The notes beneath the pieces are model-generated. The model saw only the letters and a program-made list of their open reading frames with translations. It ran no database searches and was not told the origin of the DNA. 8,298 nucleotides of DNA, taken from an uncultured Propionibacteriaceae bacterium. GTDB lineage: Bacteria; Actinomycetota; Actinomycetes; Propionibacteriales; Propionibacteriaceae. The position numbers were made by a program, and so were the translations under genes. This document shows, piece after piece, positions 1 to 5,709 of this stretch; position 1 is the stretch's first letter, and each line of letters starts with the position of its first letter. The DNA lies in assembly GCA_945875065.1 (NCBI GenBank), contig CAMCJC010000098.1, forward strand, positions 1-8,298. The letters run 5' to 3'.

Positions 1-324
1 GTCCTTCTCGTCCGACGCCTTGATCGCCCAACTTCAAGTCCAGCCAGTCATCTTGGAGGCACGCGGGCACTGTGAGATGAGTCATTCAAGCATCCTGCGC
101 GGGTATCTGGGGTCAAAGCGGGCGGTGGAACTCGTGCGTCGCGGCGGACTGGAGCCTGCTGCGGGCAGATCGTCGGTCAGTTCACGGCCAAGTCGGCAGA
201 GGCAGCGTCAAGGCCTCCGGCCTGGGTAAGGGAAAGGGGTGGCTTGGAGGGTGTCTGCGAGCGCCTCAACACTACCTCGCGCTCGACTCCAGGCGTTTCT
301 AACGCCGTCGCGTAGGGTCGTCGC
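1..324. other. Left-edge region with no confident gene
   Basis: I see no convincing gene, tRNA or mobile element here. One + frame stays open from the left edge (first complete codon at base 2) to a TAA at 230-232. Its translation is rich in Arg, Ser and Gln, has no recognisable domain, and has no ribosome binding site at any internal start. It could be the C-terminal tail of a gene lying to the left or simply a chance open frame in GC-rich DNA. A 5-bp hairpin, AGGCC-TCC-GGCCT, lies at 211-223 without a following T-run. The last bases, 313-324, form the promoter-like start region of the next gene. Confidence 0.4.
313..318 (+). promoter_or_regulatory. -10-like TAGGGT, leaderless start of the EamA gene
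   Basis: TAGGGT fits the actinobacterial TANNNT -10 pattern. It ends 6 nt before the GTG at 325, which would place transcription start at or next to the start codon. The same bases contain AGGG, so a weak Shine-Dalgarno reading is also possible. I find no convincing -35 at 17-18 bp spacing. Confidence 0.4.
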
Positions 325-1182
325 GTGACGGAATCGACGCGGCTACGGGCGCTGCTCCTGGTGATTGCGGCGGCCCTGTGCTGGAGCCTGCTCGGAGTCC
401 TCGGAAAGTGGGCGCAGGGCGCCGGCGTCGGACCGATCGAGATCGGGTTCTGGCGGGCAGTGATCGCCGGGACGCTGTTCCTCGGCCAGGTCGGGCTAAA
501 GAAGTCGCGGCTGCCGCGCGGCAGGGACCTGGCGGCGGCTGGGGGCCTGGGTTTAGTTGCCGTCGCGACGTTCTACACCAGCTACCAGTACGCGGTCGCA
601 CTCGGTGGTGCGAGCCTGGCAAGCGTGCTGCTGTACACGGCACCGGCGATGGTCGCGATCCTCGGCTGGGCGTTTTGGCGGCACCGCCTGAGTGGGACTG
701 AGGTCGTCGCGGTGGCGGTCAGCGTCGCCGGGGTCGCGTCGATCAGCCTCGGCGGGGGAGCGGGCGTCGTAGTCACGCCCGGATCCCTGACGGCCGGGCT
801 CATCGCCGGCCTGTGCTACGCGCTGTACTACCTGATCGGCAGGCCCCTGTTCCAACGCTATGACCCGGCCGCCATCCTCGCCGTCATGATGGCCGCCGGC
901 GCGATCGCCCTGGCTCCGCTGACCAGGTCGCATCCGAGCAACCTCGTCGGATGGACGTGCATGGTCGTGTTCGGGATCGTGTGCACGTGGCTGGCCTACC
1001 TGCTGAACGGCCTCGGGCTCCGCAACCTGCCGGCGACGAGGGCGAGCGTCGTCTCGTCGATCGAGCCAGTAGCGGCGATGGCCTGGGCGGCCGTGTTCCT
1101 GGGGGAGCGCCTAACGCCCCTGGCCATCCTCGGCGCCCTGCTGGTCGTCGGAGCAGCAGTGACCCTGGGCCGGGCGTCGTAG
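325..1182 (+). CDS. EamA/DMT-family transporter, ten-helix inner-membrane exporter
   Basis: This 285-residue protein is very hydrophobic and has the doubled EamA layout of the drug/metabolite transporter superfamily: about five membrane helices in each half, with a basic stretch near residues 59-68 between helices of the first half. The first repeat ends with YTAPAMVAILGW (104-115) followed by a short basic loop and a Val/Ala helix. The second repeats the pattern with SSIEPVAAMAWAAVFLGERL (244-263) and a final helix near 265-281. The E-P-V/A...LGE-L signature in the second half is typical of the family. Length matches the usual 280-310 residues, so it appears intact. Family members export amino acids, metabolites or drugs, but the substrate cannot be read from sequence. 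The GTG start is chosen because the first helix begins at about residue 8 and a TAGGGT box lies 6 nt upstream. It stands alone; the next gene is on the other strand. Confidence 0.9.
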   Translation: MTESTRLRALLLVIAAALCWSLLGVLGKWAQGAGVGPIEIGFWRAVIAGTLFLGQVGLKKSRLPRGRDLAAAGGLGLVAVATFYTSYQYAVALGGASLASVLLYTAPAMVAILGWAFWRHRLSGTEVVAVAVSVAGVASISLGGGAGVVVTPGSLTAGLIAGLCYALYYLIGRPLFQRYDPAAILAVMMAAGAIALAPLTRSHPSNLVGWTCMVVFGIVCTWLAYLLNGLGLRNLPATRASVVSSIEPVAAMAWAAVFLGERLTPLAILGALLVVGAAVTLGRAS

Positions 1183-1339
1183 TCGGAGCCAGAGGCGGGG
1201 AACTGGACCTAGTTACGGGTCGGCGTGCCCGATTAATGAGCGCCGGGTGTAGCTGGCCGTCGTCGAGGTTGTGAACCCCCAGCTCCCTGCCGCCACCGGC
1301 GCGGCTAGAGGGGCCGCCCAGGCGGTGGAGAAGGACCCC

Positions 1340-1372
1340 CACGACCCTTCCATATACCCCCGGGGGGTCGTG
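1340..1372. repeat. 8-bp inverted repeat enclosing a CCCCCGGGGG palindrome
   Basis: CACGACCC at 1340-1347 pairs perfectly with GGGTCGTG at 1365-1372, leaving a 17-nt loop that itself contains most of the palindrome CCCCCGGGGG (1357-1366). It lies about 160 nt beyond the stop of the EamA gene and has no T-run on either side, so a classical terminator is doubtful. It could be a protein-binding palindrome, an attenuated terminator, or part of a repeat element. Confidence 0.45.
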
Positions 1373-1391
1373 CACGAATCGCCGGGCCAGG

Positions 1392-1452
1392 TGAATCGGC
1401 GTTGCGAAGCCCCTAGCCGCGTACACCCTCGTCCACCAAAAACGGCGATTCA
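1392..1452. repeat. 12-bp imperfect inverted repeat, possible intergenic repeat element
   Basis: TGAATCGGCGTT at 1392-1403 and AACGGCGATTCA at 1441-1452 are inverted copies with one mismatch out of twelve, separated by 37 nt. A third related copy, GAATCGCCG, lies at 1376-1384 and is a perfect 9-bp match to the complement of the right arm. Three related arms in about 75 nt of noncoding DNA look like a small repeated intergenic element or the remnant of one, but only a genome-wide comparison could tell. Confidence 0.4.
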
Positions 1453-1518
1453 TGCCCGTATAGGGGCCGGTCGGGTAGGGCGTCGTATCGTCGGCGGTCA
1501 AGTCTGGGGGCCGCCAAG

Positions 1519-1535
1519 CCTCAGAGTTTCTGAGG
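1519..1535 (-). terminator. Hairpin just past the stop of the 117-residue membrane protein gene
   Basis: CCTCAGA (1519-1525) and TCTGAGG (1529-1535) form a perfect 7-bp stem with a 3-nt loop. It begins six bases after the TAG stop (1544-1542) of the leftward gene, the usual place for an intrinsic terminator. No T-run follows on the minus strand, so termination strength is uncertain; such hairpins are common in high-GC actinobacteria. On the plus strand a short T-run appears only further on, at about 1551-1555. Confidence 0.5.
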
Positions 1536-1541
1536 GGTCAT

Positions 1542-1895
1542 CTACGGGGCTTTTTGGATCCATCGACGCGAGAAGATGACGACCAAAGACACTGAAAGCG
1601 CTGTGATCGTCGATGGAATCCAATTTGGAGTCCCCCACGATGCGGCGATTAGAACAGCTCCGACCAGCAGTGAAATAGCCGCAACCGCGCCCAGGCCGAG
1701 GGGACCCTCGGATCGCGATTCGTAGATGCTCGCCGCGAATGCGATGGCGGCGAGGAGGGAAACAGCGAGGATTGTGCGGCCGACGGACCAGAACCCCAGC
1801 AAGTACATAGCGCCCCCCACAAGCATCACCGCAATGCTGCGGATGCAACCAGTGACGAGGAAACCCGGAGAATCCATCCTAGGGGGCGACGGCAT
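1542..1895 (-). CDS. Small four-helix membrane protein, partner of the secreted protein gene
   Basis: I do not recognise this family. The predicted product has 117 residues with four hydrophobic segments at about 18-36, 39-57, 66-87 and 93-109, short loops, and a positively charged tail (RRW near 110-112, K115). The loop around residues 58-64 carries Glu, Arg and Glu. The ATG at 1895-1893 shares its A with the last base of the upstream TGA stop (TGATG, one-base overlap), so translation is almost certainly coupled to the secreted protein gene. That overlap decides the start although there is no clear Shine-Dalgarno; an in-frame ATG at codon 7 is the alternative. The frame is open further upstream, but that part overlaps the previous gene and reads as basic, non-membrane sequence. 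Coupling to an exported hydrophobic protein suggests an immunity, export-helper or complex-partner role, which is inference. A hairpin follows the stop. Confidence 0.6.
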   Translation of the reverse strand: MPSPPRMDSPGFLVTGCIRSIAVMLVGGAMYLLGFWSVGRTILAVSLLAAIAFAASIYESRSEGPLGLGAVAAISLLVGAVLIAASWGTPNWIPSTITALSVSLVVIFSRRWIQKAP

Positions 1896-2464
1896 CACGA
1901 TGCCCAAGGCGTAGAGCACCAAGCAACACCGACGGCGAGACCGGTAGCGAGTCCGATCACTCCGCCTCGCAGAGCAGATCTGCCTATCACGCGAACTAGG
2001 TATGATGCCACTTTCGCATACTTCCCCTTCTCTAACCACGAGACTATGGCGCCATCGAGGATTCCACTTCCCGCACCCGGGATGGCCTGGTTTAACACGC
2101 ATTTGCCCCAGGCCCACGAGCCAACTCGGTGGAGTGGCTGGACCCCGTCCGAGTCTCCTGGAGCGCTGCTGCCATCATCGGCCAGATGTGGATTGCGATT
2201 CAGGCCATCCGCGATTTGCTGATATATAGCCACGGATTTACCATCCTCTTCGATGGCGTCCGAGTCTACAATCAGATGCCCTGCGGAGTCGGCAGTTAGG
2301 TACCTTGTGAAGATGAGTTGAATCTCCTCCTCAACCCTCTGGATCTCGGGGCCGGAGAGTGAGTCGTTAAGGTCGTCGTCTGCCCGGGCAGGGCTCAAAT
2401 GAAAGGCAAACCCAAAGAGAAGTGACAAGCTTAGTAGAGTCGCGAGATGTCTTATGAGTCTCAT
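1895..2464 (-). CDS. Sec-exported protein with cysteine-bounded hydrophobic C-terminal domain
   Basis: I do not recognise a named family. The 189-residue product starts with a clear Sec signal peptide: Arg2 and Arg5, a hydrophobic core at about 7-22, and an ARA cleavage site at 26-28 followed by Asp residues. Residues 29-110 are acidic and hydrophilic, with a probable helix at 38-58. The C-terminal 75 residues change character: after WAWGKC (117-122) come two glycine-rich hydrophobic segments (about 123-143 and 166-184) joined by a basic amphipathic stretch with four Lys/Arg (146-162). The only two cysteines, Cys122 and Cys183, bracket this domain and could form a disulfide outside the cell. 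The shape resembles a bacteriocin-like or pore-forming peptide precursor, but no conserved motif proves it. The ATG at 2464 is preferred because it begins right at the signal peptide and has a TACCGT box 6 nt upstream; a TTG at 2500 would add 12 residues. It overlaps the next gene by one base. Base composition is less GC-rich than the neighbours. Confidence 0.65.
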   Translation of the reverse strand: MRLIRHLATLLSLSLLFGFAFHLSPARADDDLNDSLSGPEIQRVEEEIQLIFTRYLTADSAGHLIVDSDAIEEDGKSVAIYQQIADGLNRNPHLADDGSSAPGDSDGVQPLHRVGSWAWGKCVLNQAIPGAGSGILDGAIVSWLEKGKYAKVASYLVRVIGRSALRGGVIGLATGLAVGVAWCSTPWAS

Positions 2465-2734
2465 GGCGCGACGGTAGCAAGGTATTCTCGCGAGGGGCAA
2501 GGGCTTGTGTTTTGAATGCCCAAAGGGGTGTTACGGCCTGGCTGAAAGTTAGGGTTATAGATGGCCGATGCCCGCCTGATGTGAGCGCAGCAACCGGCGG
2601 GCAAGTCGCGGCCTACCTCAAACCTGGCGAATCCAGCTACCGCCCACCCCGTCCAACCTTCGAAACCACCATCAATCGTCCTCGGAACAATTTGGAATCC
2701 GCTGAATAACTCTCAAGGGCTGAAGGCCGGGGCG
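2465..2734. other. Intergenic region between the sugar kinase and the secreted protein gene
   Basis: About 270 bases with no gene I can support. A + frame of 65 codons (2512-2709) starts with TTG, has no ribosome binding site and matches nothing I recognise. The right part, near 2645-2715, is relatively AT-rich. The left end carries the -35/-10-like promoter of the secreted protein gene. No clear terminator follows the kinase stop, so read-through into the pair cannot be excluded. Confidence 0.5.
2471..2500 (-). promoter_or_regulatory. Promoter-like -35/-10 for the secreted protein pair, leaderless
   Basis: On the minus strand, TTGCCC (2500-2495) and TACCGT (2476-2471) are separated by 18 nt. 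The -10-like hexamer ends 6 nt before the ATG at 2464, so the mRNA would start at or beside the ATG; no Shine-Dalgarno is visible there. TTGCCC matches four of six bases of TTGACA, and TACCGT fits TANNNT. Confidence 0.45.
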
Positions 2735-3928
2735 TTAGAGCCTTCTGGCCGGGGCCCCTGGTCGGGTGACTAGGGTCGATGCCCGCTCGGCCGTTTCCGG
2801 GAACTCGGCTACGTAGCGATCTAGCCACGCTTTTGCGAAGTCGTCGGCGGCGGTTCGCGGGACCAGGGCCCAGACTGAGCCTCCGAAGCCTGCCCCAAAG
2901 CTGCTGGCGCCGATAGCCCCCAGGTCGGCCGCGATGGCCTGCATGCGGCTGGTCTCGGGGATTTGGTTGCCGAGGTGGGTCTCGGCGTTCTGCTGCGACC
3001 TGTTCGCCAGCTCTCCGAAGCGTGCCAGGTCGCCGTCGCGCAGCGCGGTCATGGCGGCCGGGATGAGTTCTTCCGACTCGGTCAGGAATGCTCGCAGCCT
3101 CGCCGACAACTCCTCATTGTGCGCGACGACGGCGTGAAGTCCCTCATAGGCGTCGTCGTCGCTGGCCAGGACGTCGCCGATCGTGATCTCCTCGGCTCCG
3201 GTGGCGAGGTTCCAGGCCTCGACGATCTCCCGGGTCAGCAGCGAGGCCCGGTTGTACGCCTCCAACGCCGCGCCCGTCTTCTCGGCCAGCACGCCGCTGA
3301 CCCCGACGACGAACGCGTGGTCTTCCGGGAAGGCCACCGACTCGCCCTCGCGGATCGGGCAGAACCGGAACCGCGTCAGCGTCTCAGCCCGGCAGCACAG
3401 CATCGCCGTGTGATCCTCCGAACCGCCGAACGTCCCGACCCCGCGCACGCCTTCCAACGACCCGAACGTCATGCCGTTCTCGAAGCAAGCAAGGTAGCCG
3501 GCCAAGTCAATCTGGTCGTGGAGGTTCTCCACCCAGGCCGGATGCTCCCGCAATCCGTTGTGATCGACGAGCGCGAGCGCCGTCGCGACCACTAGTGCGG
3601 AGCTCGACGACATCCCCGACGCCAGCGGCAACGTCGAGGAGATCGTGAGGCGAGCCGGCTTCAACTCCCCGAAGTTCAGCAGCAGTCGATCCGCGACCGC
3701 CCGCAGATAGCCACCCCAGTGCCCCGCCGGTAGCGACGACGCCTCGCCCGGGGTGAGGTGCAGCTCCTCGCCGGGGGAGGCGGTCGTCGTTGCGACGATG
3801 CCGACGTCCGCGTCGCCGGCTTCCACCGTGACGCCCCGATCGACGGCCGCTAGCAGCGAGTTCCCGCCGGCATAGTCCGTGTGCTTCCCGAGGACCTCCA
3901 GCCGGCCCGGCGCGAACCAGGCGCTCAC
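2735..3928 (-). CDS. Galactokinase-family (GHMP) sugar kinase
   Basis: GHMP kinases phosphorylate a sugar hydroxyl with ATP in the cytosol; galactokinases make the sugar-1-phosphate. All three family motifs are present in this 397-residue protein: GRLEVLGKHTDYAGG (8-22), the ATP loop PLASGMSSSSA (101-111), and GASSFGAGFGGS (340-351). Arg9 and Asp172 (in GGSEDH) fall where the catalytic Arg and Asp of galactokinases lie. The length suits a full galactokinase (E. coli GalK is about 382). Two departures matter: the usual EHTD sugar-site signature is KHTD here (Lys15), and the normal CGxMDQ motif around the catalytic Asp is GGSEDH. Because EHTD residues contact the sugar, the substrate may not be galactose, so I give no gene symbol. 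The GTG start overlaps the nucleotidyltransferase stop by 4 nt (GTGA), indicating coupled translation. It is the last gene of the leftward run, and no strong terminator is visible after the TAA. Confidence 0.85.
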   Translation of the reverse strand: MSAWFAPGRLEVLGKHTDYAGGNSLLAAVDRGVTVEAGDADVGIVATTTASPGEELHLTPGEASSLPAGHWGGYLRAVADRLLLNFGELKPARLTISSTLPLASGMSSSSALVVATALALVDHNGLREHPAWVENLHDQIDLAGYLACFENGMTFGSLEGVRGVGTFGGSEDHTAMLCCRAETLTRFRFCPIREGESVAFPEDHAFVVGVSGVLAEKTGAALEAYNRASLLTREIVEAWNLATGAEEITIGDVLASDDDAYEGLHAVVAHNEELSARLRAFLTESEELIPAAMTALRDGDLARFGELANRSQQNAETHLGNQIPETSRMQAIAADLGAIGASSFGAGFGGSVWALVPRTAADDFAKAWLDRYVAEFPETAERASTLVTRPGAPARRL

Positions 3929-4758
3929 AGGCGCACCTGAAGGGCGCGCAGCGCCTCGACCACCGACGCGATGTCGCCCCGGTTAGACATGTCCAGCACC
4001 CCGGCTTCGGTACGGACGACGGTGTACGGGTCGCCGTGATCGATCGCCCACCTGACCGCGTCGGTGATCTCGTACTCGCCACGCGCCGACTTCGGGATCG
4101 ATCGCGCCGCCTCGAAGATCCTTGGCGAGCACAGCCAGCAGTTCATCGAGATCACGACCTCCTCGCCGAGCTTTGCCACGGCCTCCGGGTCCGGTTTTTC
4201 CACCAACTCGTCCAGGTGACCGGTCGAATCGGTTTTCGCCAGGGCGAACGCCGCGATCCGATCCGCTGGAATGTTGGAGCGGGCCAGCATCCCCTCCCGC
4301 GTGAACCCGACCAGCGCCGAGCCCGACACCTCGGACAACAGCCGCAGCGCCTCGGCAGGGTAGTAGTTGTCCGAGTTGATCACCAGCACCCGGTCCGTGC
4401 CGGCGAACTCTTCGGCCGCCAGCACCGCGTTCGCCGTGCCGAGCGGCTCTGCCTGCACCGCGTACGAGATCCGCACCCGCTGTTTGGGGGCGGCGTCGTA
4501 GTAGTCGCGAATCAGGTCATGCTCGGGCCCGATCACCAGGCACACCTCGGTGAAGCCGGCGTCGGCCAAGGCCGAGATGACGTAGTCCAAGAACGGCCGC
4601 CCAGCCAGGGAGATCATCGCTTTCACGCCCGCGTCGGCGGCTTTTTGCTGCTCTGCCGACAGCTCGACCCCCTCCGCGGCCTTCCGCATCCGCGACCCCA
4701 ACCCCCGGGCGAGGATGACGGCTTTGTGCGGCGGGGCGGGGCGAGATGCGTCGTTCAT
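3925..4758 (-). CDS. NTP_transferase-family nucleotidyltransferase, likely NDP-sugar pyrophosphorylase
   Basis: Enzymes of this family join an NTP and a sugar-1-phosphate to give an NDP-sugar and pyrophosphate. The 277-residue product shows the N-terminal nucleotide-binding loop AVILARGLGSRMR (13-25, usual form LAAGxGTRM), then QAEPLGTAN (102-110, the QxxPLGTA motif of uridylyl/guanylyl/thymidylyl transferases), NSD (128-130, metal-binding Asp130), EKPD (187-190) and GEYEITDA (227-234). A sequence rich in Glu, Gln and Lys (about 30-43) replaces the compact linker usually seen after the loop. There is no C-terminal left-handed helix acyltransferase domain. Specificity for base and sugar cannot be read. 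The ATG lies 33 nt after the DhaL stop and has no Shine-Dalgarno but a TAGACT box 7 nt upstream. It overlaps the downstream kinase by 4 nt, which supports a two-step sugar activation: kinase gives the sugar-1-phosphate, this enzyme gives the NDP-sugar. Confidence 0.85.
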   Translation of the reverse strand: MNDASRPAPPHKAVILARGLGSRMRKAAEGVELSAEQQKAADAGVKAMISLAGRPFLDYVISALADAGFTEVCLVIGPEHDLIRDYYDAAPKQRVRISYAVQAEPLGTANAVLAAEEFAGTDRVLVINSDNYYPAEALRLLSEVSGSALVGFTREGMLARSNIPADRIAAFALAKTDSTGHLDELVEKPDPEAVAKLGEEVVISMNCWLCSPRIFEAARSIPKSARGEYEITDAVRWAIDHGDPYTVVRTEAGVLDMSNRGDIASVVEALRALQVRL

Positions 4759-4765
4759 GGCCCGA

Positions 4766-4795
4766 AGTCTAGGGACGACGCCGCGCCGGGGTCAT
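4766..4795 (-). promoter_or_regulatory. Possible internal leaderless promoter before the nucleotidyltransferase
   Basis: TAGACT (4771-4766) ends 7 nt before the ATG at 4758. ATGACC (4795-4790), which overlaps the DhaL stop codon, lies 18 nt further upstream and shares TGAC with the -35 consensus. The start has no Shine-Dalgarno, so a transcript beginning at this start codon is plausible and would allow the last two genes to be expressed apart from dhaL. Confidence 0.4.
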
Positions 4796-5427
4796 TTCGG
4801 GTCGCCAAGTGTGCCGATCACCTGACGGCCGGCGCTCTCGATCAGCAGCGCCATCGACCGGGCGCCGGGGTCGACGTGACCCACGCTGGCCTGCCCGTAG
4901 TGCGCCGCGCGACCGCGCCGGGCCACCATCTTGGCCGTCGCCTCCGCACCCGCGAGCGACGCCGCGATCGCCTCGGTAACCGCAGCCCGAACGTCGTCGC
5001 TGCGGTAGCCCTCGAGCACGTCGACGGCGGGCGCGAGTGCGTCGATCATCGTCGCGTCGCCGACTTCCGCCCGGCCGCGCGCCTGAATCGACTTGAGGCC
5101 GGCGCGCAGCGCCAGCGCCAGCGAAGTCACCGACGGGGGAGAGGTCCACAGCTGCCCGGTCTTCAGGAAGAACGTGCCATACAGCGGCCCCGACGCCCCG
5201 CCGACGCTACTGACCAGGGCCATCCCGACCCGCCCCAGGTAGTCGGCTGCCGACTGGGTCGCACCCAGCGGGATCGTGGCCGCCGTCGCCATCCCCCGCG
5301 CCAAATTGGAACCGTGATCGCCGTCGCCGATGGCGGCATCCAGCGCGTCTAGCTCCTTTGCGCGCGACGCGAACTCCACGCTCGCGTCGGCGACCCAGCG
5401 CGCGACCGCAGCAGGTCCAAGCAACAT
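4792..5427 (-). CDS. dhaL: DhaL-type dihydroxyacetone kinase ATP-binding subunit, without DhaK nearby
   Basis: DhaL is the ADP/ATP-binding subunit of dihydroxyacetone kinase; it passes phosphate to dihydroxyacetone held covalently by DhaK. The 211-residue product matches the family length and its conserved elements: LDALDAAIGDGDHGSN (26-41) with Asp30, Asp35 and Asp37, the positions that coordinate magnesium in E. coli DhaL; the nucleotide loop GGASG (76-80); GDATMIDAL (123-131); and the C-terminal GHVDPGA (183-189) preceded by GRAAHYGQAS. It therefore looks catalytically intact. The ATG at 5427 is chosen because GGGAGGG at 5439-5433 sits 5 nt upstream; a TTG one codon earlier would be too close. 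The gene follows the PLDc_N gene by 30 nt and precedes the nucleotidyltransferase by 33 nt. No dhaK or dhaM lies in the window, and the divergent menE shows dhaK is not immediately upstream. Either DhaK is encoded elsewhere or this protein serves a different substrate partner. Confidence 0.85.
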   Translation of the reverse strand: MLLGPAAVARWVADASVEFASRAKELDALDAAIGDGDHGSNLARGMATAATIPLGATQSAADYLGRVGMALVSSVGGASGPLYGTFFLKTGQLWTSPPSVTSLALALRAGLKSIQARGRAEVGDATMIDALAPAVDVLEGYRSDDVRAAVTEAIAASLAGAEATAKMVARRGRAAHYGQASVGHVDPGARSMALLIESAGRQVIGTLGDPK

Positions 5428-5432
5428 CAAAT

Positions 5433-5439
5433 CCCTCCC
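5433..5439 (-). promoter_or_regulatory. Strong ribosome binding site of dhaL
   Basis: GGGAGGG on the minus strand lies 5 nt upstream of the ATG at 5427. It is the only clear Shine-Dalgarno in the leftward run and decides between that ATG and the adjacent in-frame TTG at 5430. Confidence 0.7.
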
Positions 5440-5457
5440 ACAGGACGAAGAAGCGGG

Positions 5458-5703
5458 TCAGAGCCCGCGCAGAAAGTCGTCGTCATCGTCTGGCGCCATC
5501 GGCCTGCGACGCGGTGCCCTCGGCTTGGCGGGCCTGCCCGCGAACAGCCACCCCAGCGATCCGGCGATCGGTACGAAGATCACCGCGACGGCCCAGGCAT
5601 AGCGCGGCAGCAGCCGCACGCGGTCCTCGTCGGTCCCGGACATGTCGACCAGGCAGTACACGCTGAGCGCGATGACCAAGATCGGGAACAGGACTCTGAG
5701 CAC
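5458..5703 (-). CDS. Small PLDc_N-domain membrane protein
   Basis: This 81-residue protein has two hydrophobic helices (about 3-20 and 35-55), with residues 19-34 between them holding an Asp/Glu cluster (TDEDRVR), the tryptophan-containing start of helix two, and a basic Pro/Arg-rich segment (58-70) followed by an Asp run (71-76). This is the layout of actinobacterial proteins carrying only the phospholipase D-nuclease N-terminal (PLDc_N) domain; the catalytic HKD domains are absent, as is normal for these short proteins. Its role is not established; such genes are often found next to menaquinone genes, as here. The GTG start has a purine-rich GGGAAG directly against it, too close for a Shine-Dalgarno, while TAGAAT ends 6 nt upstream, suggesting a leaderless mRNA. 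dhaL follows after 30 nt, so the two may share a transcript. Confidence 0.8.
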   Translation of the reverse strand: MLRVLFPILVIALSVYCLVDMSGTDEDRVRLLPRYAWAVAVIFVPIAGSLGWLFAGRPAKPRAPRRRPMAPDDDDDFLRGL

Positions 5704-5709
5704 CTTCCC

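Larger units (their letters stand above)
1183..1541. other. Intergenic region rich in inverted repeats
   Basis: About 360 bases lie between the 3' ends of two convergent genes. No frame here has a ribosome binding site or a recognisable domain. The stretch contains several inverted repeats, listed separately: an 8-bp stem around a C/G palindrome at 1340-1372, a 12-bp imperfect repeat at 1392-1452, and a hairpin at 1519-1535. In addition GCCCCTA at 1409-1415 is complementary to TAGGGGC at 1461-1467, crossing the 12-bp repeat. I cannot match it to a known element. Confidence 0.6.

Noticed and set aside
120..180. Possible tRNA or tRNA remnant suggested by a GGLEP-like translation often seen opposite tRNA 3' ends
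   Set aside because: No GTTCGA T-loop, no cloverleaf and no CCA end can be found on either strand.
761..1184. Exact 14-base direct repeat CGGGCGTCGTAGTC at 761-774 and 1171-1184
   Set aside because: One copy is within and the other at the end of the exporter gene; both are made of codons common in this GC-rich gene, and there is no other sign of duplication.
884..1501. Minus strand frame of 205 codons covering the end of the exporter gene and the repeat region
   Set aside because: Most of it is antisense to the exporter; the part in the gap runs through the inverted repeats, becomes Arg/Pro/Ser rich and shows no domain or ribosome binding site.
1271..1579. Plus strand frame of 102 codons in the repeat region
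   Set aside because: It crosses the inverted repeats and terminator hairpin, its composition is Arg/Pro/Gly rich, and no recognisable domain or ribosome binding site is present.
1896..2117. Upstream extension of the 117-residue membrane protein to 191 residues
   Set aside because: The extra 74 residues overlap the secreted protein gene in another frame and are basic and unstructured; the TGATG overlap gives a natural start at 1895.
2512..2709. Plus strand frame of 65 codons before the secreted protein gene
   Set aside because: TTG start, no ribosome binding site, no domain; it reads divergently from the promoter region without any supporting context.
4036..5352. Long + strand open frame of 438 codons opposite the nucleotidyltransferase and dhaL
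   Set aside because: It is antisense to two genes with intact family motifs, and its Arg/His/Asp-rich translation has no domain and no ribosome binding site. It is a GC-rich shadow frame.
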